From: Brevibacillus choshinensis
GTDB lineage: Bacteria; Bacillota; Bacilli; Brevibacillales; Brevibacillaceae
DNA: 64,000 nucleotides
Assembly: GCF_001420695.1 (NCBI RefSeq)
Contig: NZ_LJJB01000013.1
Location: 1,267,001-1,331,000 of the forward strand
Direction: 5' to 3'
In this document: piece after piece, positions 32,705 to 41,615 of the stretch
Layout: the number at the start of each line of letters is the position of its first letter
How positions within the stretch are numbered: the stretch's first letter is position 1
The notes under the pieces: generated by a model
Database searches by the model: none
Told to the model about the DNA's origin: nothing
Seen by the model: the letters and a program-made list of their open reading frames with translations, nothing else
Translations under genes and position numbers: made by a program

Positions 32705-33219
32705 GTCTTGCTTTAACGGGGGAACGGATCGTACTGCGTGAAACGGTGCGTGATGAACTCCCTGCCCTCTTATCCGTTTACAACAGCAATCCTGATTACA
32801 ACCTTTTGCGAAACGGTACAGAAGAAGTGACTTTGGCAGAAGTGGCAGCGGAATACGACTCCACTCTGAGCATTCCCACCGGTCACTGGCTGACGTTGTC
32901 GGCCGACGGTCAGATGATCGGCGTGATGCATCTCGTCGTCTCCAATCCGGCCGATCAGAAAAGCTGGATCAGCCTACTACTACTCCACCCTGACTTCCAA
33001 CGAAAAGGGTATGGCAGGGAAGCCGTTCACCTAGCTGAAACCTACTGCGCCTCTGCTGGCAGTCTCCACGTACATCACGGTGTGATCGCCCAAAATGAGC
33101 AGGCTCTCCTTTTCTGGGGCAAGCTCGGATATGAACAGTATCGTCAGGTGCATGCACCAGCCGGTCGCCTGGTACAGCCTGTTTTACTCGTAGCAAAATG
33201 GCTAACCTCAATGCAATGA
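32701..33219 (+). CDS. GNAT family N-acetyltransferase
   Basis: 172 residues; RimJ/RimL-like start (LTGERIVLRETVRDELPALLSVYNSNP) and the acetyl-CoA motif LLHPDFQRKGYGREAVHLAE, then the C-terminal GVIAQNEQALLFWGKLGYEQYRQV. Start overlaps the DinB stop (ATGA), so the two are co-translated. Substrate unknown; the downstream exporter and the leader peptide suggest a resistance- or detoxification-type operon, as an inference. Confidence 0.87.
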   Translation: MSLALTGERIVLRETVRDELPALLSVYNSNPDYNLLRNGTEEVTLAEVAAEYDSTLSIPTGHWLTLSADGQMIGVMHLVVSNPADQKSWISLLLLHPDFQRKGYGREAVHLAETYCASAGSLHVHHGVIAQNEQALLFWGKLGYEQYRQVHAPAGRLVQPVLLVAKWLTSMQ

Positions 33220-33232
33220 GGAGGTGAAACGA

Positions 33233-33280
33233 ATGGCACTCCACATGTATGAATGTGATGTACCTGCTACCCTCTCCTAG
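33233..33280 (+). CDS. 15-residue leader peptide upstream of the EamA exporter
   Basis: The 15-codon frame MALHMYECDVPATLS starts with ATG 5 nt after GAGGAGGTG, a very strong ribosome binding site, and stops 70 bp before the exporter gene. A terminator-like hairpin and a competing hairpin follow it, so it resembles an attenuation leader sensed by translation. No known leader peptide is recognised. Confidence 0.5.
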   Translation: MALHMYECDVPATLS

Positions 33281-33282
33281 TC

Positions 33283-33324
33283 GTGAGGGAGCCATTCCCC
33301 TCGGCTACGGAATCTCACCTTTTT
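33283..33324 (+). terminator. attenuator-like hairpin of the EamA leader
   Basis: Stem GTGAG + ATTCC paired with GGAAT + CTCAC (6-nt bulge, 10-nt loop), then T5. GAGGG at 33285-33289 can pair instead with CCCTC at 33270-33274, inside the end of the leader peptide frame, giving mutually exclusive structures. Confidence 0.5.
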
Positions 33325-33350
33325 ACTGAACATTCCGGGAGGGGCTATTC

Positions 33351-34268
33351 ATGAATCAATTACAATGGAAACAACAGTTATTTGGAGCACTATGCCTGAC
33401 GTTGGCTGCAGCCATCTGGGGCGGCGTCTACGTCGTGAGCAAGGTCGTTCTCGACGTCATTCCGCCGTTTACGTTACTAATTTTGCGCTTTGCGATTGCA
33501 TTGGTAGTATTGGGTGCCTTTGTTGTTGCGAGAAGAGAATACATCGCCAAAAAAGATTACCCGATGATCATGCTCATCGCCTTTGTGGGGGTCACTATCT
33601 CGATTGCCGCCCAGTTTCTCGGAACCAAGCTGTCTACCGCTCATATGGGAGCCCTGATCACTTCAGCGTCTCCTGCCTTTATCGCCATCTTTGCCGTTTG
33701 GCTACTAAAGGAGAGCATCAACTGGAAGCAGCTTGCGGGAATCCTGCTCGCTACAGTCGGTGTCCTCATCGTCATCGGCGTGCCTGATCAGGCAGATGCC
33801 GAGTCGTCACTGACAGGCAACCTGATCCTGCTCGTCGCCGCCGTCAGCTGGGGACTGTATACCGTTCTCAGCAAGAAAGCGACACAGACCTATTCATCGC
33901 TCGCCGTTACCACATACGTAGCCTTGTTCGGCTTGATTTTCACCAGCCCCATCATGGTGTGGGAATTATCAGCCACTCCCATATCCTGGCAGTTTGGCTG
34001 GGAAATTTGGGCGGGCGTCCTGTATATCGGGATCATTTCGACGGCGGGTGCGTTCTACTTGTGGAACAAAGGCTTTGAGCTAATGCATGCGGGCAGCGGT
34101 GCAGGCTTCTTCTTTGTGCAGCCGATTGTCGGCGCATGTTTGGGCTGGCTGCTTCTACATGAGCATCTGGGAGTAAGCTTTTTTGCTGGAGCGATCTTTA
34201 TCTTTCTGGGTGTGGCCCTCTCCAATCTGCGAAAGTCCAAGACTGCCGAGCAGGAGCGCGAAGCCTAA
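33351..34268 (+). CDS. EamA/DMT family transporter
   Basis: 305 residues, ten membrane helices in two EamA repeats (first: LTLAAAIWGGVYVVSKVVLD; second: LILLVAAVSWGLYTVLSKKA). Drug/metabolite transporter superfamily, usually metabolite or amino-acid exporters. ATG follows GGGAGGGG. The gene lies after a leader peptide and hairpin pair, suggesting ligand-dependent expression; substrate unknown. Confidence 0.88.
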   Translation: MNQLQWKQQLFGALCLTLAAAIWGGVYVVSKVVLDVIPPFTLLILRFAIALVVLGAFVVARREYIAKKDYPMIMLIAFVGVTISIAAQFLGTKLSTAHMGALITSASPAFIAIFAVWLLKESINWKQLAGILLATVGVLIVIGVPDQADAESSLTGNLILLVAAVSWGLYTVLSKKATQTYSSLAVTTYVALFGLIFTSPIMVWELSATPISWQFGWEIWAGVLYIGIISTAGAFYLWNKGFELMHAGSGAGFFFVQPIVGACLGWLLLHEHLGVSFFAGAIFIFLGVALSNLRKSKTAEQEREA

Positions 34269-34298
34269 GCAAAATACAACTCTACACGATACGAAATT

Positions 34299-34336
34299 GG
34301 CTGTTGTCCGGCGGATGCTTGGGCAACAGCTTTTTC
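34299..34336 (+). terminator. terminator of the DinB-GNAT-EamA operon
   Basis: GGCTGTTGTCC / GGGCAACAGC stem followed by T5. Confidence 0.8.
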
Positions 34337-34428
34337 CTTATTAATGAAAGTAGTATTTCGGATGAGATTACTGTTTTCAAAAGTGTAAAAATAAATTAAA
34401 ATAAATAAAAATTTAGTTTCGTAACAAG

Positions 34429-34457
34429 TTGACAAATTTTTGTTAAAATCATAAAAT
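34429..34457 (+). promoter_or_regulatory. sigma-A promoter of the dehydrogenase-aminotransferase-ABC operon
   Basis: TTGACA, 17-bp spacer, TAAAAT, in an AT-rich stretch. An imperfect inverted repeat TAACAA/TTGTTA flanks the -35 box and could be an operator. Confidence 0.65.
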
Positions 34458-34510
34458 ACTTATTTGTATATTCATTCACATTCATGAATAAACCTACAGG
34501 AGATGTCGTC

Positions 34511-35605
34511 ATGTTTACTATTCCAGGCCCTGGAAAATACGTTCGAGAAGTAGAGCTAGTAAATGAGATTGGTGCCTATATTCGTGGATTCGGAAACAGT
34601 GCACTCTTGATCGGCGGGAAAACGGCATTGTCGGTCGTAGAATCTACCATCACAGCTAGCTTGGAAAAAGAAGGAATTGATCATCTAGGATTCGTTTGGT
34701 ACGGCGGTGAATGCTCGTGGTCGAAAGTAGAAGAGCTCCTAGCGATTGTCCAGGAGAAAAAGCCCGAGGTACTGGTAGCTGTCGGGGGCGGCAAGGCCAT
34801 TGATACAGTGAAAGCAGTCGCTTTTGCTGCCAATCTGCCATTGCTCGCAGTACCTACGATCGCAGCTACATGTGCACCAGCTACTCCGATCGCTATCATG
34901 TATGACGATGAAGGAACATTCATAGAAATTAGCCATCGCTCCAAGGCGCCCAATGTTGTGCTCGTAGACACCAAAGTGATCAGCGCAGCGCCCTACCGCT
35001 TCCTCGCAGCAGGGATCGGCGACACATTGGCCAAATGGTTCGAATCTTCCGTATCTGTACAAAAAAGCCAACCGACTGCGCTCAACCAAAGTGCAGTACG
35101 CCTGGCAGAAGGCCTCTACCAACTGCTCCTGGAAAAAGGTCCATCTGCGATAGAGACGATCAAACAAGGAAAAGTCGATCAGTCCGTGAATGATGTCATC
35201 GACAGCATTATCCTGATCAGTGGTAGCGTAAGCGGCTATGGCGGTGACGATTGCCGAACGGCTGCAGCGCACGCGATTTATTCCGGTTTGACCATCTTCC
35301 CCGAAGTACACGATACCTATCACGGTGAGATCGTTGCTTTCGGGATTCTTTCCCAGCTCGTCCTGGAAGGCAAAAGCGAAGAAACCATTCGCGAGCTGAT
35401 TTCCTACTATCAAAAGGTAGAGCTGCCTTACACACTCGCAGATATGGCGATCACGGAGCTGTCACAGGAAGATTGGGATCGCTTGGGAGTCGTGACGGTC
35501 GGTATCGAAGACATGGACAACATGCCTTTTGCGGTAACCCCTGACATGGTCGTAAAAGCGATCCAGGGAGCCGATCAAATCGGAAGGAAGGTTAACCAGC
35601 AATGA
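34511..35605 (+). CDS. iron-containing alcohol dehydrogenase family (GldA/HcxA-like)
   Basis: 364 residues. The NAD-binding segment VLVAVGGGKAIDTVKAVA (GGGKxxD signature) and the metal-ligand region with AGIGDTLAKWFES and two His (AAAHAIYSG; VHDTYHGEIVAFG) are clear. Relatives include glycerol dehydrogenase and B. subtilis HcxA, which reduces 2-oxocarboxylates. ATG follows CAGGAGA. First gene of a five-gene operon with an aminotransferase and an ABC importer, suggesting oxidation of an imported hydroxy compound followed by transamination (inference). Confidence 0.88.
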   Translation: MFTIPGPGKYVREVELVNEIGAYIRGFGNSALLIGGKTALSVVESTITASLEKEGIDHLGFVWYGGECSWSKVEELLAIVQEKKPEVLVAVGGGKAIDTVKAVAFAANLPLLAVPTIAATCAPATPIAIMYDDEGTFIEISHRSKAPNVVLVDTKVISAAPYRFLAAGIGDTLAKWFESSVSVQKSQPTALNQSAVRLAEGLYQLLLEKGPSAIETIKQGKVDQSVNDVIDSIILISGSVSGYGGDDCRTAAAHAIYSGLTIFPEVHDTYHGEIVAFGILSQLVLEGKSEETIRELISYYQKVELPYTLADMAITELSQEDWDRLGVVTVGIEDMDNMPFAVTPDMVVKAIQGADQIGRKVNQQ

Positions 35606-36711
35606 AACTTACGCAAATGGTCCGCCATGTATACCCCAACCTGATGCCGTATACGTGCTCACTTGCCGATCTACCTGTAGAAGAAATGAAACAGGTGCTG
35701 GGTAAAGAGCAGGTGTACAAGCTGTCCTTTAACGAAAATCCGTTGGGCCCTTCACCGAAAGCCATTGAGGCGATGCAGCAATCTCTTTTGCAATTGAATC
35801 TGTACCCGAGCTCCAACGGGGAAGCTGTCTTGAACAAGATCGCGGAAAAAGAAGGCGTACAGCCACATAACGTCATCTTGTCCAATGGCGCGGATGAGAT
35901 GATCATTCTCGTCGCTCAAACGTTCCTGGAGCCTGAGGACGAGGCGATTATTCCAGAAATTTGTTTCGTTCAGTATCTGGCTTCTACTCACCTGATGGGT
36001 GCCAAACCCGTCTTCTCTCCAATGAAAGAAGATCTCGGCATTGATCTGGAAGGTGTTCTGCAAAAGATTTCAGAGAAAACAAAGGTCATCTTCCTCTGCA
36101 ATCCGAACAATCCGACTGGTACCGTCATTCCGTCCGATGAGCTGAAAGCTTTTATTGAGAGAGTTCCGGAAAACGTACTCGTCGTCATCGACGAAGCCTA
36201 CCACGAATTCGCGGAAGGTGATGGCTATGCCTCTTCTGTCGAGTTCGTCAAGGACTTTGCCAATGTGTTCGTCATCCGTACGTTCTCGAAAATCTATTCG
36301 ATGGCTGCTGCAAGGATTGGTTACGGAATTGGACAGGCTGAGCTGGTCGATGCGGTCAACCACGTCAGACCTCCGTTTAACGTAAACAGCATCGCTCAAG
36401 CAGGAGCGTTGGCTAGCCTCGATGATTCCGAGCACGTAGCCGAATCAAGACGGAACAACCAAATCGGCAAACAGCTTCTGTGCAAGACGTTTGAAGAACT
36501 GGGACTCTCCTACCTCAAGAGCCAGGCAAACTTTGTCTGTGTGGATACAGGCAGAGATGGCAAGGAAGTATTTGATCGTCTGGCTGAGCGCGGTTTTATC
36601 GTGCGTACGCTAGCGGGATATGGTCTCACAAGCTCTCTTCGCGTATCGATTGGTCGCCAAGAGGAGATGGAAGCTTTCGTTGCGGCATTTAAAGAAGTCA
36701 TACAAAACTAA
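35602..36711 (+). CDS. class-II (HisC-like) PLP-dependent aminotransferase
   Basis: 369 residues. Fold type I: KLSFNENPLGPSPKAI at the N-terminus, CNPNNPTGTV, DEAYHEFA, and the PLP-binding Lys in RTFSKIYSMAAARIGYGIG. Length and motifs match histidinol-phosphate aminotransferases, but there are no other his genes, and the operon partners (dehydrogenase, importer) point to a different amino or keto acid. Start overlaps the dehydrogenase stop (ATGA). Confidence 0.88.
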   Translation: MKLTQMVRHVYPNLMPYTCSLADLPVEEMKQVLGKEQVYKLSFNENPLGPSPKAIEAMQQSLLQLNLYPSSNGEAVLNKIAEKEGVQPHNVILSNGADEMIILVAQTFLEPEDEAIIPEICFVQYLASTHLMGAKPVFSPMKEDLGIDLEGVLQKISEKTKVIFLCNPNNPTGTVIPSDELKAFIERVPENVLVVIDEAYHEFAEGDGYASSVEFVKDFANVFVIRTFSKIYSMAAARIGYGIGQAELVDAVNHVRPPFNVNSIAQAGALASLDDSEHVAESRRNNQIGKQLLCKTFEELGLSYLKSQANFVCVDTGRDGKEVFDRLAERGFIVRTLAGYGLTSSLRVSIGRQEEMEAFVAAFKEVIQN

Positions 36712-36730
36712 CACATAAGGGGATTTTACA

Positions 36731-37741
36731 TTGAAAAAGTTTCTGTTTTTGCTGTTGTCGGTAATGGTTGCCCTCACTGCAGTCGGTTGTGGCTCTTCCA
36801 ACCAAGCAAACCAAGCGAAGCCTGCTGAAGGTAGCAATGCTGCTGCCTCCAAAACACCGTTGAAAGTAACACTGCCTACATGGACAGGCTATGGCCCATT
36901 GTTCCTGGCGAAAGAAAAAGGATTGTTTGAAAAGCATGGCGTAGATGTGGAGCTGTCCATCATTGAAGGCCTGGCAGAGCGCAAACAAGCTCTAGCTGGT
37001 GGACAAGTAGACGGTATGGCAACTGCACTCGACGTGCAAGTAACACTGGCTGCTGCTGGCGTACCTATGCAAGTGGTTTGGCTGCTCGATGACTCTTTCG
37101 GTGGCGATGGGATCATTGCCAAGAACGAAATCGCAACTGTTGCTGATTTGAAAGGCAAAAAAGTAGCGTTTGAACAAGGCTCCACTAGCCACATGCTGAT
37201 TCTCACTGCTTTAAAACAAGCGAATTTAACTGACAAAGACGTAGAAATGGTACAAATGTCTGCAGGTGATGCCGGCGCCGCTTTCGTGGCTGGTAAAGTA
37301 GATGCAGCTGTAACGTGGGAGCCATGATTGAGCAAAGCTTCCCAAGCAAACGGTAAGGTTCTCCTTTCTACCAAAGATTTGTCCGGTATCATCGTTGATA
37401 CTGTCGGCTTCAAAAAAGACGTGATCGAACAACGTCCAGACGATATCAAAGCATTCGTAGCAGCGATGTCAGATGCTATGGATTACTGGAAGCAAAATAC
37501 AGACGAGTCCAATCAAATCATGGCAAAAGGTCTGAAAATCGACCTAGCTGAATTTACCGGCACTGTACCAGGACTGAAATTCCTGTACAAAGAAGACAAC
37601 AAGAAACTGTTTGGCGATGGAAAAGGCGATATTTACGTCTCCACCAAAAATGCCATCGACTTCTACATGGAACAAAAATTAATCGATAACGCTCCTAAGC
37701 CAGAAGACGTATTGAACTCGACATTTGTTGGAGGACTATAA
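36731..37741 (+). pseudogene. ABC transporter substrate-binding lipoprotein (SsuA/TauA/NMT1-like), interrupted by an in-frame TGA
   Basis: TTG start after AAGGGGA. Signal peptide and lipobox-like AVGCGSSN; then the NMT1/SsuA fold (PTWTGYGPLFLAKEKGLFEKHGVDVELSII). After VDAAVTWEP the codon at 37325-37327 is TGA, and the same frame continues with LSKASQANGKVL to a normal end at 37741. In this family the sequence is typically WEPW, so TGG has become TGA; the other 335 codons are intact. Options are a recent loss of function, UGA read-through or a base error. Operon neighbours are complete. Confidence 0.85.
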
Positions 37742-37831
37742 GGGAGAGCCCACTTGGGCCTCCTTTTCTCTTGCAAGACCCCAATAAGTAGAATCACACC
37801 CACTAAACTTGATTACAAATGAGGAATGACG

Positions 37832-38629
37832 ATGTGGAAAAATGTCTTTACCCCGAATAAGGATATCGCCAAACCTCTCTACTCGGGGGCTGGAATTGCT
37901 ACCTTTCTTCTTCTGCTTCTTATCTGGTCTGTACTCAGCTACGGAGGATTCGTCAATCCGCTGTTCCTCCCTGCTCCTGACAAGATCGTCAAAACAGCCT
38001 TCTCTATGTTTTCCAGTGGAGAGATCTGGGGCGATATCGGCATCAGTTTTTCACGGGTAGCTCTCGGATTTATCATTGCGGCTCTCATCGGTGTACCGCT
38101 GGGCATGCTGATGGGTAGCTTACGCATTATGCAGGGAGCATTTGAACCGATCATCGGCTTCATTCGCTATATGCCTGCCTCGGCCTTTATCCCTTTGTTA
38201 ATCTTGTGGATCGGCCTCGGTGAAGGGGAAAAAATGGCTGTCATCTTCTTGGGCACCTTTTTCCAGCTGACACTCATGGTGATGGACGTGACGAAGAACA
38301 TTCAGAATGAACTGATTGAGGTCTCCTATACACTGGGTGCGAAAAGCTTTCAGCTCTTTAAACGAGTCATCCTCCCCGCTTCCTTGCCAGGGATTGTCGA
38401 TACGCTCCGTATCACGTTTGGCTGGGCCTGGACGTATCTGGTTGTCGCTGAGCTGGTCGGTGCATCGGATGGTCTCGGATTTATGATCATGCAGGCTTCC
38501 CGCTTTTTGAAGCCGGACAAAATTATCGTCGGGATCTTGATCATCGGGGTACTGGGATTGATCATGGACTTGATTTTTAAAGCGATCTATCGCGCATCCT
38601 TCTCCTGGATGAGAAAGGAAGGATCTTAA
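37832..38629 (+). CDS. ABC transporter permease (SsuC/TauC family)
   Basis: 265 residues, six membrane helices and the EAA-type loop (ELIEVSYTLGAKSFQLFKRVILPASLPGIVDTL). Works with the interrupted lipoprotein and the ATPase as an importer for sulfonate, nitrate or thiamine-precursor-like substrates; the actual ligand is unknown. The ATG at 37832 is chosen because GAGGA lies 6 nt upstream; ATG at 37826 abuts it. Confidence 0.9.
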   Translation: MWKNVFTPNKDIAKPLYSGAGIATFLLLLLIWSVLSYGGFVNPLFLPAPDKIVKTAFSMFSSGEIWGDIGISFSRVALGFIIAALIGVPLGMLMGSLRIMQGAFEPIIGFIRYMPASAFIPLLILWIGLGEGEKMAVIFLGTFFQLTLMVMDVTKNIQNELIEVSYTLGAKSFQLFKRVILPASLPGIVDTLRITFGWAWTYLVVAELVGASDGLGFMIMQASRFLKPDKIIVGILIIGVLGLIMDLIFKAIYRASFSWMRKEGS

Positions 38630-38630
38630 G

Positions 38631-39416
38631 ATGACGACAACGCCAAAGCTAGTGATTGATAACGTAGGCAAAGTATTCTCGACCAAGAGTGGACAAGTCG
38701 TCGCGCTGGATCAGACTTCGTTCTCCGTAGCCGAAGGAGAGTTCGTAACGATTCTCGGGCCTTCCGGTTGTGGGAAATCCACCATCCTCCGTGTGGTAGC
38801 CGGTTTGGAAGAACCATCTTCCGGTCATGTGTACTTGGATGGGAAAGAAATAAAGGGACCGGGTCCAGACCGCGGAATGGTGTTTCAGTCGTATACGCTC
38901 TATCCGTGGTCGAATGTAAAAGACAACATCACGTTTGGATTGGATCTCAAAGGGGTTCCCAAGAAGCAACAAGAGGAAATCGCGAATCATTACTTGGAAC
39001 TGATCGGCTTGAGGGGATTCGACAAACACTATCCCATCCAGCTATCGGGTGGAATGAAGCAACGTGTGGCGATTGCCAGAGCACTTGCCAATGACCCGCA
39101 AATCTTGTTGATGGACGAGCCTTTCGGTGCCTTGGATGCGCAGACTCGAACGATCATGCAGGAGATCTTGCTGAAGGTCTGGGAAGAGTCGAAGAAAACC
39201 ATCCTGTTCATCACCCATGATGTAGAGGAATCCATTTTCCTGGGAGATTCCATCTATGTGATGACAGCAAGACCAGGACGTCTCAAGAAGAATATTAAAG
39301 TGCCACTCCCTCGTCCTCGTGATTATCAAAACAAAAACAGCGAAGAGTTTTTGGCTCTGAAGCTGGAGTTGCTTGATTTAATTCGAGAGGAAAGTCTGAA
39401 GGCTGTTACTCCTTAA
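38631..39416 (+). CDS. ABC transporter ATP-binding protein (SsuB/TauB family)
   Basis: 261 residues. Walker A GPSGCGKST, Q-loop MVFQSYTLYPW, signature LSGGMKQRVAIARAL, Walker B LLMDEPFGALD, switch His FITHDVEE. The start comes 1 bp after the permease stop with AAGGAAGG upstream. It energises import with the adjacent permease; last gene of the operon, closed by a terminator. Confidence 0.94.
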   Translation: MTTTPKLVIDNVGKVFSTKSGQVVALDQTSFSVAEGEFVTILGPSGCGKSTILRVVAGLEEPSSGHVYLDGKEIKGPGPDRGMVFQSYTLYPWSNVKDNITFGLDLKGVPKKQQEEIANHYLELIGLRGFDKHYPIQLSGGMKQRVAIARALANDPQILLMDEPFGALDAQTRTIMQEILLKVWEESKKTILFITHDVEESIFLGDSIYVMTARPGRLKKNIKVPLPRPRDYQNKNSEEFLALKLELLDLIREESLKAVTP

Positions 39417-39432
39417 ACAACATAGAACGAAG

Positions 39433-39467
39433 AAAAACCAAGGCCACCAGCGATAGCCTTGGTTTTT
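39433..39467 (+). terminator. terminator of the dehydrogenase-aminotransferase-ABC operon
   Basis: AAAAACCAAGGC / GCCTTGGTTTTT stem with 12-nt loop and T5. Confidence 0.85.
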
Positions 39468-39490
39468 CTTATCCTTTCCTTTCCAGCAAC

Positions 39491-39520
39491 AAAACAAAAA
39501 AGGCGGCATATAAGCCGCCT
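39491..39520 (-). terminator. terminator of the Ser/Thr-rich lipoprotein gene
   Basis: AGGCGGC / GCCGCCT hairpin with a 6-nt loop, then TTTTTTGTTTT on the minus strand, 100 bp after the stop codon. Confidence 0.75.
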
Positions 39521-39622
39521 ATCAAATGTATATGGTAAACCCGGGGAGGGAAGTAGAGGAGTACAAACGAACAAGTTGGCTTCTTGTCGTTACTGCTAGA
39601 TTACTGCTTTCCTAACTACTGA

Positions 39623-40012
39623 TTACTGCTTGGTTGTACTGGTTGTGCCAGACTGGTCAGTAGAACCACTGTTCTCTGTTCCAGTTGTTCCTGTCGCACC
39701 TGCAGAGCCTGCGTCAGACTTGCTGTCTGTGCTGCTGTCACTCGAAGTGCTGGAGTCGGAGCTGCTAGAAGATCCAGTTGTGGCGCCTGAATCGGATGAG
39801 CCGCCCGTTGCAGCATCAGGTGTTGATTGATCTTTGGAAACCGAGTTATCGGTCGATTGGTTGTTTGTAGTGGAGGAGCTATCCGGTGTGGTCGCGCTAC
39901 CTCCTTCTTGTTGGGTCGCTGGTTCTGGTGTACCTGTATTGCTAGAGCAGGCAACCAAGCTACCTGACAGGAGCAATGCGACAGCTGCGATGGAAACCCA
40001 TCTTTTATTCAT
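39623..40012 (-). CDS. Ser/Thr/Gly-rich low-complexity lipoprotein
   Basis: 129 residues. Signal peptide MNKRWVSIAAVALLLSGSLVACSSN with a lipobox (LVAC), so the mature protein is membrane-anchored at Cys. The rest is nearly all Ser, Thr, Asp, Gly and Ala, consistent with an unstructured wall-spanning stalk; no domain is recognised. The ATG at 40012 is 7 nt from AAAGGGG. It lies 157 bp after the HK gene of the same strand, so it may be under separate control or a target of that system. Confidence 0.75.
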   Translation of the reverse strand: MNKRWVSIAAVALLLSGSLVACSSNTGTPEPATQQEGGSATTPDSSSTTNNQSTDNSVSKDQSTPDAATGGSSDSGATTGSSSSSDSSTSSDSSTDSKSDAGSAGATGTTGTENSGSTDQSGTTSTTKQ

Positions 40013-40169
40013 GTTCATTCCCCTTTCATTCCTTGGCTTCGTGACTCTCTCTCCGTCACACTTATATCGTAACGGGCAAAGATAATCATTCTGTGAGGAA
40101 GATAGGAAAAAACCATGATCAAAATATGAAAAAAGTATGACCTTCACCTGGCGGGCTTCATTCACAGGA

Positions 40170-41615
40170 TCAGATTGATTGACGAGAGGAAGCCATGGTT
40201 GGAAGCCATACCGTAAACGTACTCCCTACGCCTGGCTCACTCTCTACATTCCATTTACCCTCATGGAGCTCCACCAGCTCTTTGACGATAGCCAGCCCCA
40301 AGCCGGTACCCTTGTTGTTTTTTGAACGCCCTCGATCCACTTTAAAGAAACGCTCCCAGATCCGATGCAGATCGTCCTGCGAGATGCCAATTCCCGTATC
40401 CGCCACTTGAATCTTGACGTACGACTCCTCTGCAACTGCGCACAACCGAATTTCTCCTTGTTCCGTAAACTTCACCGCGTTTTTCACAAAGTTTTTCAGA
40501 ATTTGCGCGACACGATCTCGATCTGCATAAATTTTCGGCAGGTCATCAGCCAGCTCCACCGCAATGGCAAGTCCTTTTTCTTCGGCCTCCGCACGAAACG
40601 AGAACGCTACCTTGTTCATCACTTCCGCTACATCTACAGGGAACTTCGCCAGATTGACCTCGTTATTCTCCAGCTTCATCAAATCCATCAGGTCATCGAC
40701 TAGCCGATTGACTTGCATCGTCTCCGAGTACATCACAGCGTAGTATTTCTGCCGAGCCTCTTCTTCCTCTACCAAGCCATCCTGTAGCGCCTCCAGAAAG
40801 CCCTGCATGGCTGTCAGTGGCGTTCGCAGCTCATGGGATACATTTGCGAGAAAATCATTTCGGACTTGCTCCAGATGGTGCCGTTCCTGTTCGACCCGCT
40901 CCAGCTTTTCTGCCATCGTGTTGATGGTCTGCGCGACGTCACCGATTTCGTCGGACGTATCCACACGTACCCGTTCGGCATAGTTGCCCCTGCCAATCTC
41001 TGCAGCCGTCCTTTCAATCGTTCGCAACGGACGGGAAATCGACCAGGACAAGTAAGAAACCATCGCAGTCGAGAGGAGGACCCCAAAGAGCGTCGCCCAC
41101 AGAATCGTCTCGCGCATTTGTCCAAAGGTTTTCTCGATCCCTTCGATCGGGGCATGCAAGATAATACCCCCATACACCTTCTCGCCCTCTCCCCACGGTA
41201 CCGACACAGACAGCATCGGGTCTTCCAGTCCTTCGATTTGCAGCTCCGTTACCGCGCTCTTACCTTTTAGCACATTATCTGCAATCGAGACGGCCACTGA
41301 TTTGCCCGTAAACACTTCGTCTTTCATTGAGGTCGCGACAATCTTTCCGTCCTTGTCGAACAACCAGATTCGCGTGTCAAATGCTTCATCCAGCGAGACG
41401 AGCTGATCGATCAGCCTCTTGTTCACCTGATCGTAGTTCTGAATAGCGACATTCACTTTCTTGGCCATGCGCAGCATTTCTTCTTCTTTGGAATCGTAAA
41501 TATACTCCCTTGCAAAAAGAGAAATGAGCAGACCCGAAATACCCAACCCAACGAGAACAGTGGCCAAAAAACTGAAGAGCAGCCGACGGAAGATGCTTTT
41601 CGATGTGCCTAGCAT
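40170..41615 (-). CDS. membrane sensor histidine kinase (PhoR/ResE-like)
   Basis: 481 residues. Helix 1 is at about 10-35, the extracytoplasmic sensor region at 36-165, helix 2 at 172-192, then HAMP (RPLRTIERTAAEIGRGNYAERV), HisKA with H261 (FLANVSHELRTPLTAM), and the ATPase domain with NFVKNAVKFT, DTGIGISQ and GTGLGLAIVKEL. ATG overlaps the RR stop (TGATG). The architecture matches phosphate- or redox-sensing kinases, but the signal cannot be deduced. Confidence 0.92.
   Translation of the reverse strand: MLGTSKSIFRRLLFSFLATVLVGLGISGLLISLFAREYIYDSKEEEMLRMAKKVNVAIQNYDQVNKRLIDQLVSLDEAFDTRIWLFDKDGKIVATSMKDEVFTGKSVAVSIADNVLKGKSAVTELQIEGLEDPMLSVSVPWGEGEKVYGGIILHAPIEGIEKTFGQMRETILWATLFGVLLSTAMVSYLSWSISRPLRTIERTAAEIGRGNYAERVRVDTSDEIGDVAQTINTMAEKLERVEQERHHLEQVRNDFLANVSHELRTPLTAMQGFLEALQDGLVEEEEARQKYYAVMYSETMQVNRLVDDLMDLMKLENNEVNLAKFPVDVAEVMNKVAFSFRAEAEEKGLAIAVELADDLPKIYADRDRVAQILKNFVKNAVKFTEQGEIRLCAVAEESYVKIQVADTGIGISQDDLHRIWERFFKVDRGRSKNNKGTGLGLAIVKELVELHEGKWNVESEPGVGSTFTVWLPTMASSRQSI

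Noticed and set aside
37325-37327. TGA in the binding-protein gene as a selenocysteine codon
   Set aside because: The family residue is Trp, not Cys or Sec, no bacterial SECIS-like hairpin was seen directly downstream, and no selenocysteine genes are in the window.
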